From an uncultured Prevotellaceae bacterium (GTDB taxonomy: Bacteria > Bacteroidota > Bacteroidia > Bacteroidales > Bacteroidaceae), in assembly GCA_946186505.1 (NCBI GenBank), contig CAMHNI010000007.1, positions 1 through 64,000 on the forward strand: DNA of 64,000 nucleotides, given 5' to 3'. Numbering within the stretch: the first letter of the stretch is position 1; each line of letters starts with the position of its first letter. Below are positions 22,828 to 30,791 of this stretch, piece by piece. The position numbers and the translations under genes are program-made. The notes below the pieces were generated by a model that made no database searches, was not told the DNA's origin, and saw only the letters and a list, made by a program, of their open reading frames with translations.

Positions 22828-22854
22828 CGAAAGCCTCTCAGCATAATGCTCTTT
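22828..22854 (+). repeat. Imperfect direct repeat, copy B
   Basis: Partner of 20594-20622, located 29 bp after the higA stop and 16 bp before the left inverted repeat of the VapE element. Confidence 0.45.
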
Positions 22855-22870
22855 GGCAATGTCGTACAGA

Positions 22871-22966
22871 AATTTTTGCGTTTGAGGGTGTCAGGGTGAC
22901 AGAACGCCGATGTACAGGGCATTTGCACCCTTTTTTGAGGGTGACAAGGGTGACAGGAGGGTGACA
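22871..22966 (+). repeat. Left 96-bp inverted repeat of VapE element
   Basis: Matches the reverse complement of 25260-25355 over all 96 positions with about five mismatches. The inner end holds spaced repeats of the form GGGTGACA (AGGGTGACA-AGGGTGACA-GGAGGGTGACA), iteron-like binding sites. No start codon of a gene is nearby. Confidence 0.85.
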
Positions 22967-23042
22967 GGTTGTCATCCTCCTGTGGCGGGCATAGCGGGAT
23001 GAAAAGCCTGGGGCAAAGGACGGAAGGGAGTGGGAAGTAGGT

Positions 23043-23125
23043 GAATTCTCGAGAGAATTCAGGCGTTAGGCGGCACCTAACGGGTCGGAAAGCGGCACTT
23101 TGGCGGTAAATTCTCGAGAGAATTT
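23043..23125 (+). repeat. Two interrupted palindromes upstream of the VapE gene
   Basis: GAATTCTC-GA-GAGAATTC at 23043-23060 and AAATTCTC-GA-GAGAATTT at 23108-23125, 65 bp apart. Between them lies GTTAGGCGGC...CACTTTGGCGG, a motif also seen in the ORF-free element at 56.26-56.31 kb. Likely protein-binding sites in the leader of the VapE gene. Confidence 0.6.
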
Positions 23126-23183
23126 TGCTGCATTTGGCATACATTTTGCTGGAAGCTATGTGGAATTGTTTAACTAAGAAGGC

Positions 23184-25262
23184 ATGAAAGATATGAATAA
23201 GGTGTTGATGCGTTATCTCTACCGCCGTGAGTGGAAAGAGAAGTATGTAACTGTGTACGAGATAGCCGAGTGGACGAAATGTGGCAAGTATAAGGCCCGA
23301 GTCGATGCGGCGAGGGGGCTTAAGGAGGTGGCTATGGAGGGCGGTTTGGTCTGCGGCCCGTTGGCTGCGGAAGAACTGCCAAAGGTGATGCCCGCCAAGG
23401 GTGAGCAGGGATGTTATACAGGTCTTGTGTTGTTGTCGTTTCGTGTGGATGAGGGCGTCGAGGCGCTGGAGCGGCTGCGGCGTTCGGTGAACCTTTGGCC
23501 GCAGACGCTGCTGTCGTTTGTCGGAGCCACGGGGCGGACGCTGGAGGTGGTTTTGCCTTATAGGCTGAGTGGAGGCGGGGTACCTGCGGGGGAACCGCAG
23601 GTCGCACTGTTTCAGCAGTATGCGTATAGGCGGGCAGCGTCGTTTGCATACGGGGCGACGGGGTTCAGGCCTGAGGAGGTATTGCACGATGGAGGGGAGT
23701 TCTTCTATCTGTCTTTTGATGAGGATGTCTATTATCAGCCGGAGGCGCTACCTATTGAGATGGCACAGCCCACGGCGCCGCTGACTGATGAGTTGGCACA
23801 GATGGTTGTCAAGCCCGTGGAGTTGAAACTCGATATGGAGGTGCTGCCGGGCTATACGAAGCGTGAGATGGATGCAACGAAATTCAATTACGTCTGCCGC
23901 GAACTGGCCTATGGCCAGGAGTTGGATGAGGAGACGTACTTGATGAAACTCGCCGCCGGCTGCCGTCAGGCGGGCATCGACAAGGAGCTGGCCATCAAGG
24001 AGACCATCAGCATGGGGCTGTTCTTCCAGAAAGATATTCTGGTGCGTTCCAGCTTCAACACGGCCTACGAGGCCCATCCGTTAGGGCGCAGCAACCCGAT
24101 AGAGCGGTCGCTGATGCATCAGCAACTGCTGAAGGAGTTTCTGCGCCGCCGCTATATGTTCCGCCGCAATAGCGTGACGGGCGACCTGGAGTATCAGGAG
24201 AAATACCGCTATGCGCTGTGGTGGAAGCCGCTGACCGACGAGGCGCGTAACGACATCAACAGTGCGGCCATCGAGGAGGGTATCAAGGTGTGGCCTAAGG
24301 ACCTGGAGCGCGTGCTCGTCTCTGAGCGTACCGACACGTATGACCCTGTGCGCGAGTGGCTTGACGGTCTGCCCCATTGGGACGGCCGCGACCGCTTAGG
24401 CGAAATGGCCGACCGCGTGAAGACGCAGACGACGGGCTGGCGCGACAACTTCAAGATATGGATGCGCGCGATGGTGAGCCAGTGGCGAGCAGGGCGCGAC
24501 ACGATGTACGGTGCGCAGATGGTGCTGATGCTCGTCGGCGGTCAGGGCACGCGGAAATCGACCTTCATGCGGCTGCTACTGCCTAAGGAGCTGTCGCCAT
24601 TCTACATCGACCGCATCGACTTTGCCAACAAGAAAGAGGCGCTCAGGGCGCTGAGCCGCTTCCTGCTCATCAACATCGACGAGTACGACCAGGTGTCGAA
24701 GGCGCAGACGGCCTTCCTGAAGCACCTCATCCAGCGTACCGACGTGAAGGAGCGCAAGCTCTACTCCACCACCTTCGAGCAGAGCCAGCGCTATGCCGCC
24801 TTCTGTGCCACCACCAACTCGCTTTCACCGCTGAAGGACGAGAGCGGAAGCCGCCGCTACATGGTGGTCGAGGTGAGCGGCGTGATTGACACCGACACGC
24901 AGGGCGAACGGGCGATAGACTACCCGCAGCTGTATGCGCAGATTGTCGAGGAGATAGAGCGTGGCGAGGAGTACGCCTTCAAGGGTGAGCGCGAACAACA
25001 GATTATCGCACAAAACGCCGACTACTACGAAACGCCCAACGTGGTGAGCATCTTCGAGGATATGTTCCGCCAGCCACTGGCAGGCGATGACCCGTTGCTG
25101 CTCAGTCCGACGGAAATACTCAGCCTCATCAGGGATGAGCGTAAGATGAACGTGGTCACTCAGTCAAATGCCACGCTCATAGGCAGTTACCTCCATCGAA
25201 AGGGCTACAGGAAGGGAGTAGGAGAGAAGCGCCGCTGCTATCTCGTGGCCAGGAAAAGCTGA
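23184..25262 (+). CDS. VapE-domain primase/helicase-like protein
   Basis: 692 residues. The N-terminal ~300 residues (VTVYEIAEWTKCGKYKARVD, LLSFRVDEG, WPQTLLSFVGATGRTLEVV) resemble the BT4734-type primase-like domain. The C-terminal ~350 form a VapE/DUF3874 SF3-type ATPase: Walker A GGQGTRKST, Walker B FLLINIDEYDQ, sensor segment YAAFCATTNSLSPLKDESGSRRY. Members occur in phage satellites and mobile elements and are thought to act in element replication. The gene is bracketed by 96-bp inverted repeats; its stop codon lies inside the right one. GC content is higher than in the flanking accessory genes. Confidence 0.85.
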   Translation: MKDMNKVLMRYLYRREWKEKYVTVYEIAEWTKCGKYKARVDAARGLKEVAMEGGLVCGPLAAEELPKVMPAKGEQGCYTGLVLLSFRVDEGVEALERLRRSVNLWPQTLLSFVGATGRTLEVVLPYRLSGGGVPAGEPQVALFQQYAYRRAASFAYGATGFRPEEVLHDGGEFFYLSFDEDVYYQPEALPIEMAQPTAPLTDELAQMVVKPVELKLDMEVLPGYTKREMDATKFNYVCRELAYGQELDEETYLMKLAAGCRQAGIDKELAIKETISMGLFFQKDILVRSSFNTAYEAHPLGRSNPIERSLMHQQLLKEFLRRRYMFRRNSVTGDLEYQEKYRYALWWKPLTDEARNDINSAAIEEGIKVWPKDLERVLVSERTDTYDPVREWLDGLPHWDGRDRLGEMADRVKTQTTGWRDNFKIWMRAMVSQWRAGRDTMYGAQMVLMLVGGQGTRKSTFMRLLLPKELSPFYIDRIDFANKKEALRALSRFLLINIDEYDQVSKAQTAFLKHLIQRTDVKERKLYSTTFEQSQRYAAFCATTNSLSPLKDESGSRRYMVVEVSGVIDTDTQGERAIDYPQLYAQIVEEIERGEEYAFKGEREQQIIAQNADYYETPNVVSIFEDMFRQPLAGDDPLLLSPTEILSLIRDERKMNVVTQSNATLIGSYLHRKGYRKGVGEKRRCYLVARKS

Positions 25263-25355
25263 CACCCTCCTGTCACCCTTGACACCCTCGAAAAAGGGTG
25301 CAAACGCCCTGTACATCGGCGTTCTGTCACCCTGACACCCTCAAACACAAAAATT
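25260..25355 (-). repeat. Right 96-bp inverted repeat of VapE element
   Basis: Reverse complement of 22871-22966 with about five mismatches. It begins at the VapE stop codon and ends 7 bp before the HU-like gene. Confidence 0.85.
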
Positions 25356-25362
25356 GTAGTAT

Positions 25363-25749
25363 ATGAAATACAAAATCGTACAAGAAACTAAGCCGACGCT
25401 GAAGACTTTCGGCAAGTACAAGGCAAAGGCCATACACAATGGCGAAGTGGGCAACCACCAAATCATCAAAGAGGTGGCCGAACATTTAGGGACCTCCGAG
25501 GGCGACGTCCTCGGCGTGATGATGGGACTCTCGGCTGTCATCAACCGTCACCTGCGCCGAGGCGACAAGGTGCGACTTGACACCTGGGGACTGATGAAGC
25601 TCGAGATAGAGAGCGACAAGGTTGACCGCCCTGAGGAATTCCGTGCCAGGAAGCATATCCGCGGTGTCCGCCTTCACTTCCTGCCGGAAAGTGAGAAAGG
25701 GAAGCCGGAACTCTATCAGGACATCACATACGAAAAAGCAAAGGATTAA
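25363..25749 (+). CDS. HU-family DNA-binding protein
   Basis: 128 residues of the HU/IHF-like family used in Bacteroidota mobile and polysaccharide loci: N-terminal strand, then HQIIKEVAEHLGTSEGDVLGVMMGLSAVINRHLRRGDKVRL split over the helices, GLMKLEI, and the DNA-wrapping arm around VDRPEEFRARKHIRGVRLHF. It starts 7 bp after the right inverted repeat, immediately after the VapE gene, so it is probably part of the same functional module, bending DNA near the repeats. Confidence 0.82.
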   Translation: MKYKIVQETKPTLKTFGKYKAKAIHNGEVGNHQIIKEVAEHLGTSEGDVLGVMMGLSAVINRHLRRGDKVRLDTWGLMKLEIESDKVDRPEEFRARKHIRGVRLHFLPESEKGKPELYQDITYEKAKD

Positions 25750-25826
25750 CAGAAGTATCATCCAACGGGGGGCATGCTATCTCTCCACTCATATACTTCC
25801 TAATTTCATGATAACAGCTTTTTTAT

Positions 25827-26945
25827 CTACCAGTTAGGCGGTAGCACGATGTTCTCTACTTCATGCGCCTTATTAAAGAGCGGTGAGATTTCATCATCGG
25901 TGAATCCTGCGATGCCGCAGCCGATGCGGGTCACGAGGAATGTCAGCTCTGGGTGCTCCTTGGCGAACGCGATGAACTCGTCCACATACGGACGGATGGT
26001 CTCTACGCCACCCTGCATCGTCGGTATGCCGTAGCTCTGCCCTTGCAGCCCTACGCCCTGTCCCATGATAGCCCCAAACTTGCGGTAGGCGATGTATGCC
26101 GCTCCACCACCGTGCATTCCCTTCAGATTGCTGCCGAACACGAAAATCTCGTTCGGCTGGAGTTCCGTGATGTGCTCGGACGTAGTACGCTTGCCCGGCA
26201 AGAACTCCGGCGTAGTCCTCTCATGGATCAGATCCTCTGCAATTGAACATTCCATATCTCTGTACTCTTCGCAAGCCATCGGTGCAGGTATCGACATTTT
26301 GGCTTCGCCCGCCGTGGCCTCGCGTCTTGCATACGTCCCTATGTCCATCACCTCAGGCATATCCAGATCCATATCGAAAAACTTCTTGAAATATGGTATG
26401 ATTATGCGCTCCTTTAGCTGTTTATATTTCTGTGAAATGGCCGAGGGGGTCATACCCATTTGAGCCGCAATCTCCTTGCCCTTGAATCCGCGAAGCAGCA
26501 GCATGTCAATAATCAGCCTTTCCTGCCTGGATAGAGGAGCATGGTCGCACACGTCCTCCACCATGCGTTTGAACTGCAAACGCAGGTTGTTGCCAGCGTC
26601 AAACGACATCAGATAGTCCTCAAACGTGATGCTACCGTACTCCTTCTGGTACCACTTCAGTGCATCGAGTACCACGTAGCGGAATCCACCGATGAGCCAC
26701 GACCTCAAACTCACTTCCGGCGAATGATCCTCCAAAGGCTTCCAGTCGTGTTCCATCAGATAGAGTGCATATTGGTGAGCCAGCGACATGAAGTCCAGAT
26801 TCTCCTTCCCGCTCAGTTGATACCGTTGGTCAAACACCACGTAGCCCACTCGGCAATATCCGTAGAAGTATTCACGGATAATCGCCGTGTCACCCATGCG
26901 GAAGCCGCTCAGAATCTCCTCGTCAGACAGTTGCTGATAGTACAT
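25827..26945 (-). CDS. Sigma-70-like factor fused to a macro-like (A1S_2505-type) domain
   Basis: 372 residues. Residues of about 1-195 look like a sigma-70 family factor: an N-terminal region 2-like part and a C-terminal HTH (LSRQERLIIDMLLLRGFKGK, IAAQMGMTPSAISQKYKQLK). After a linker, residues of about 260-372 match the small macro-like domain found in phages: NEIFVFGSNLKGMHGGGAA, GQGVGLQGQSYGIPT, FLVTRIGCGIAGFTDDEISPLF. Such domains resemble ADP-ribose-binding macro folds. The fusion suggests transcription control by an ADP-ribose-type ligand; this is inference. Promoter -7 TAACTTTG at 26963-26970. Confidence 0.78.
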   Translation of the reverse strand: MYYQQLSDEEILSGFRMGDTAIIREYFYGYCRVGYVVFDQRYQLSGKENLDFMSLAHQYALYLMEHDWKPLEDHSPEVSLRSWLIGGFRYVVLDALKWYQKEYGSITFEDYLMSFDAGNNLRLQFKRMVEDVCDHAPLSRQERLIIDMLLLRGFKGKEIAAQMGMTPSAISQKYKQLKERIIIPYFKKFFDMDLDMPEVMDIGTYARREATAGEAKMSIPAPMACEEYRDMECSIAEDLIHERTTPEFLPGKRTTSEHITELQPNEIFVFGSNLKGMHGGGAAYIAYRKFGAIMGQGVGLQGQSYGIPTMQGGVETIRPYVDEFIAFAKEHPELTFLVTRIGCGIAGFTDDEISPLFNKAHEVENIVLPPNW

Positions 26946-27071
26946 GTTAGATGAATTTGCAGCAAAGTTACGAAAAAAAACGTATTCCCGCTTAATTTTT
27001 CTTCAAATTCTTCTTCAAAGAGATAAAAGACGTCTTAAATTCGAGTATTCACCATTAAAAAAGTTACGATT

Positions 27072-27716
27072 ATGAAAACGAACGAAGTAAAAGTCAAGCG
27101 TGTGTTCAATCTGATTATCGTCGATGAGAGCGGTTCGATGTCCATTATCCGTCGGCAAGCTTTCGCCGGTATGAACGAAACCCTGCAGACAGTCCGTCAG
27201 ATGCAGAAGAAGTTCCCCGACCAGGAGCAGCGCATCACCCTCGTCACTTTCGATACTGGCCACACCACCTGGCACTACGACAATATGCCAGCCTCGCATA
27301 CCGAAGATCTTGAATGGAATGCTTACTGTCCTGGTGGCGGCACACCCCTCTATGATGCGATGGGTATGGCCATCTCGAAAGTCCAGGCCCAGACGGAGGA
27401 TGACGACAATGTGCTGGTGACTGTCATCACCGACGGTGAGGAGAACAGTTCTCAGGAATGGACGCTGAAGATGATCCGCACGATGATTGAGAAGCTGAAG
27501 AAGCAACACTGGACCTTCACGCTCATCGGCACCGACAACCTCGACGTAGAGACCATGGCCCACTCCTTTGCTATCGACGAGCACCTGAAGTTCCAGCAGA
27601 GTGCGGCAGGCACTAAGGCCATGTTCGCCCGTGAACGCCGTAGCCGCGAACGCTACAACTGCCGCGTGGCCGAAGATGCAGCCATGCCTGTTGGCTCGTT
27701 CTTTGAGGAAAGCTGA
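27072..27716 (+). CDS. von Willebrand factor A domain protein
   Basis: 214 residues, cytoplasmic. Complete MIDAS metal site: DESGSMS near residue 17-23, the GGTPLYDA threonine (about residue 97) and TDGEENS (about 120). This is the TerY-like, stand-alone vWA type, used as a metal-dependent protein-interaction module. The C-terminal tail is Arg-rich (FARERRSRERYNCR). No AAA ATPase or TerD partner is adjacent. A long antisense frame covering it is a codon-bias shadow. Confidence 0.85.
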   Translation: MKTNEVKVKRVFNLIIVDESGSMSIIRRQAFAGMNETLQTVRQMQKKFPDQEQRITLVTFDTGHTTWHYDNMPASHTEDLEWNAYCPGGGTPLYDAMGMAISKVQAQTEDDDNVLVTVITDGEENSSQEWTLKMIRTMIEKLKKQHWTFTLIGTDNLDVETMAHSFAIDEHLKFQQSAAGTKAMFARERRSRERYNCRVAEDAAMPVGSFFEES

Positions 27717-27842
27717 CAGACAGTATGCCAGAAAGACAATCACGGGAACGGACGTTTCTATAGTCTGTTCCGTCGTCATTGTCGTTCTGTTTATTGAATC
27801 TTTTCCCATTTGACGCAGCAAAGATACAAAAAACTACAAAAA

Positions 27843-27880
27843 AACAGGTAAAAAAAGGCGTTGCCTCTTTATTACCTGTT
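27843..27880. terminator. Bidirectional terminator between vWA gene and pectin operon
   Basis: Outer arms AACAGGTAA/TTACCTGTT, inner pairing AAAGGC/GCCTCTT, followed by T-runs in both directions (TTTT on plus, TTTTTTT on minus). Confidence 0.75.
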
Positions 27881-27910
27881 TTTTGGTGCCGTTGTGGCGA
27901 TAATAAGGCG

Positions 27911-28060
27911 CTAACCGGCCTCGTCATAATTTCCTTCGTTGTCAATGATGATGAGTTCATCATCGTCTGTGAAAGCCTCTATAGACCCCGCCATGATCGC
28001 ATAGCGTTCATTGACGTGGTAAATGTATATGGCCGGAGGACTATATGTTGCCTTTCCCAT
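27911..28060 (-). CDS. Possible 49-residue protein overlapping the pectate lyase end
   Basis: ATG 28060 to TAG 27911, overlapping the last 20 bp of the pectate lyase gene in another frame and ending 31 bp before the terminator at 27843-27880. The product starts MGKATYSPPAIYIYHVNERY and ends with an acidic segment DDDELIIIDNEGNYDEAG. The codon composition looks protein-like, but no family is recognised and the overlap is unusual. Confidence 0.35.
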   Translation of the reverse strand: MGKATYSPPAIYIYHVNERYAIMAGSIEAFTDDDELIIIDNEGNYDEAG

Positions 28061-30782
28061 TGTTGTCTGCAAGTATTAGGTTCATTTGTTCTTTGTTCTT
28101 GATGACTTTCTTACCTTCAATAATGTATATGTCATGCTGAGGCCTCTTGGCATGCTGGCCATTGAGTTTGTAGTATCTGCCTTGACTTCCTTGAGGAATG
28201 ACGATGGTGTTGTCAATGCCGGTCACTTCCTCATTGTCAATCACGAGTCTGACGTTGACATCCTTGCCGCTGTTGTTGGCAAAGAAAGCACGGTATGCCT
28301 TGATGGTGTTGCCACCGTTGGCCTTGCTCAGTCCAGTGCTGGTTACGAGGTAGTCACCTTCGGCTATAAGATTATTACTATAGGTATATGTTCCCACAAA
28401 GTCAAAGCCTGTACCTGTAGTCATGGGTTTAGCCTCAGGAGCAATATCTACTTTTTCGAAGTCTATGCTCGTCTTTGGTGAAACAAGCTTCAGTAGGTAT
28501 GGCGTATTGGCAGTCATGGTTTCAGTTCTGGTGAAATCGAAAATGTATCCGTCACCATTCATTTGGCAAGAGAACTTGTATGCCTTTGCACCGGCCCCGA
28601 ATGCTCCTTCAATGTCGGATACGGCAAACGGCAGTACGATGCTGTTGAAACCGTCAGCGAACGAGCGTGAGAGGGTTACGTCAACAGACTGTGCAGCGGC
28701 AGGTAGGGTTGTGCTGTTCTCGTTGAGTGTCAGCCTGGCTTTGCCTTCTGAGACTTTCACATATAAAATACCGCTCTCGCCGGAACCGCGTGCTATAGTG
28801 TGTGTGCCGCTGGCAACATTAGTTATCGTATAGACGCGTACACCCTGACTGCCGGTGGGGGTGGTGGCGGACGAAACAAGCAGTTCGGTGTCGTCCAGCT
28901 TGATGGAGTAGTCGCTCCAGGTTGACTGTACGATGGTGACGGTAGCTGTTGCCGTGGTGGTGAACTGAATGATGGTCGTTCCCTCCATCTTCAGGCCTTG
29001 GTTGAACTCCAGGCCGTCGTAAGTTCCCGTAAACTTGCTGTTGAAATTGTGCTTGCCGTCACCATACGAAAAAAAACCGACGGGGTTCTCGATGTCAGAG
29101 CCGTTGAACGATACGGTACAGGTCTTGCCTTCTTGTGATGGGGTTGGGTCGTCGCCGCCGATGTTGATTTCTAATGTGTTGACGGCTTCTACTTTCGTGC
29201 CGTCGGTCTTGGTGAAGGCGGGGAAATACTCCTTGGCGGCATCCTTGGCATCGGCATTACCGTCAAGCATGATGTCCTGCACCAAGGAGTTGGCATAGAC
29301 TTCCAGATTGGTGTAGTACTTGGCGGGGTCGAGTGTGTAGGCGCTGCCGTCAGTAGCACTGTTGGGGTTCAGACCGTTAGCCGTCTCCCAGGCATCGGGT
29401 ATGCCGTCTTTGTCGGTGTCAAAGCCCGTCTCACGGCTACCCGTGCCGAAGTTGGCCTCGGTGTAGCCGTTGACATCGCTCACCTTGTCGATGCGTCCGG
29501 CCTTATTGGTAACGGACCCCTTGTAGGTGGCCGTGCCGTTGCGGGCTTCCGTGAAATAGCGCAGATCCACTTCATCGGAGTTGAGTGAGGCTCCAGCATA
29601 ACCAAGCACCTTGTCGTAGGCAGTGGCAGCTGTGTGGGTGGTCACTTCTCCCATTGGGGCCGGCTCGTCGAGCTGTATGCAGACGCAGTCAGTGCCATCG
29701 CTATTTTTTACGTAGGTTACGCCATCACCGTTGTAGTGGTTGGGGTCTGGGCTGTAGCGTTTGCCGTCTATGGTGTACGTGCCGCTGTCGTAGTTCATAT
29801 TTCCCCAGCCGGTATTGGCATTGTTGTTTATCTGGTTGCCCTCCAGATAGTAGCGGCTGGTCATTGTCCAGTATTTCGGATAGCCTTCGGCGTTGCCCGA
29901 TGCACCTACGGTGACGGTGGTTAGCTGGCTGGTGTTAGCGGCCGGTCCTGTCTTGTAGTAGTTGCCCACCATATTGATCTTGCCGCCGCCGGGACCGCCG
30001 TAGCAGCCGTTGCCGCAGTTATAGATGACGCAGTTGCGGAAATCGACGTTCTCGGCCTGCACGGCGTTCTGCCATTTATATTGGCTGTAGAGCTTATTGC
30101 CGGTATAGCCCGTCCAGTCGTAGCGGGCACCGTTGAAGCGGGGCGAACGGTTGTTGACGTGGCAGATGAGGTTGTGGTGGAACGAGGCGAGCTTGCCGCC
30201 CCAGATGCCGCCATAGCCGTGGGCACCCTTGTTGTGGCCTGCGTTGTTCAGACTCTCGCCGATGGTACACCACTGCATGGTGAAGTTGTTGTTGTCGTAG
30301 AACGAGGCCACCTCGTCGATGCTCCATGAGAACGAGCAATGGTCGATGATGATACCCGTATAGTGGCGTGCTGTCGAAGCGTCGGCACCATCGTTGACAT
30401 CCTTCTCCTGACCTCGGCGGATGCGGATGAAGCGCATAACGATATTGTTGCCGTTAGGGTTTACCGTGTAGTAGCGCAGGGTGATGCCCGGTGCGGGAGC
30501 CGTCTGTCCGAGTATGGTGGTGTTGGCACCGATGCTGACGTTGCTATTCAGGGCGATGACGCCACCCACGTCGAAGACTACTGTCTTCTTGTCGGAACCA
30601 TTGACGGCGGCACGGAACGAGCCGGTGCCGGAGTCGTTGAGATTGGTGACATGGATGATTTTTCCACCACGACCGCCCGCAGTGTAGCGTCCGTGACCTT
30701 CGGCGCCAGGAAAGGCCGGTGCCTGAGCTTGTGCGACCAACGTAAGGGTCGCAAGTGTTAGTGTCGTAATTTGTTTTTTCAT
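28041..30782 (-). CDS. Pectate lyase, polysaccharide lyase family 1, with C-terminal modules
   Basis: 913 residues, secreted (MKKQITTLTLATLTLVAQAQ signal). Residues of about 20-440 form a PL1 right-handed beta-helix: AFPGAEGHGRYTAGGRGGKI, the TGIIIDHCSFSWSIDEVASFY Ca-binding/active-site stretch and HNLICHVNNRSPRFNG. It beta-eliminates alpha-1,4-galacturonan. A linker with DKDGIPDAWE (Ca-binding TSP3-like) is followed by carbohydrate-binding-like beta domains and a C-terminal segment (YYKLNGQHAKRPQHDIYIIEGKKVI) like type IX secretion sorting domains. The start is 9 bp after the stop of the 30792-35684 gene: one operon. Confidence 0.87.
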   Translation of the reverse strand: MKKQITTLTLATLTLVAQAQAPAFPGAEGHGRYTAGGRGGKIIHVTNLNDSGTGSFRAAVNGSDKKTVVFDVGGVIALNSNVSIGANTTILGQTAPAPGITLRYYTVNPNGNNIVMRFIRIRRGQEKDVNDGADASTARHYTGIIIDHCSFSWSIDEVASFYDNNNFTMQWCTIGESLNNAGHNKGAHGYGGIWGGKLASFHHNLICHVNNRSPRFNGARYDWTGYTGNKLYSQYKWQNAVQAENVDFRNCVIYNCGNGCYGGPGGGKINMVGNYYKTGPAANTSQLTTVTVGASGNAEGYPKYWTMTSRYYLEGNQINNNANTGWGNMNYDSGTYTIDGKRYSPDPNHYNGDGVTYVKNSDGTDCVCIQLDEPAPMGEVTTHTAATAYDKVLGYAGASLNSDEVDLRYFTEARNGTATYKGSVTNKAGRIDKVSDVNGYTEANFGTGSRETGFDTDKDGIPDAWETANGLNPNSATDGSAYTLDPAKYYTNLEVYANSLVQDIMLDGNADAKDAAKEYFPAFTKTDGTKVEAVNTLEINIGGDDPTPSQEGKTCTVSFNGSDIENPVGFFSYGDGKHNFNSKFTGTYDGLEFNQGLKMEGTTIIQFTTTATATVTIVQSTWSDYSIKLDDTELLVSSATTPTGSQGVRVYTITNVASGTHTIARGSGESGILYVKVSEGKARLTLNENSTTLPAAAQSVDVTLSRSFADGFNSIVLPFAVSDIEGAFGAGAKAYKFSCQMNGDGYIFDFTRTETMTANTPYLLKLVSPKTSIDFEKVDIAPEAKPMTTGTGFDFVGTYTYSNNLIAEGDYLVTSTGLSKANGGNTIKAYRAFFANNSGKDVNVRLVIDNEEVTGIDNTIVIPQGSQGRYYKLNGQHAKRPQHDIYIIEGKKVIKNKEQMNLILADNNGKGNI

Positions 30783-30791
30783 ATAGTTTGT

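Noticed and set aside
22800..23687. Minus-strand 295-codon frame across the VapE upstream region
   Set aside because: It crosses the left inverted repeat, both palindromes and the VapE start; composition is Pro/Arg-rich and not protein-like.
22871..25355. VapE element as an insertion sequence
   Set aside because: No transposase motif is present in the protein, and no target-site duplication could be identified by eye.
27015..27821. 268-codon frame antisense to the vWA gene, with a minus-strand -7 box at 27819-27826 before it
   Set aside because: The plus-strand vWA protein has a complete MIDAS site; the antisense frame follows its codon bias, shows no domain and mirrors the gene along its full length.
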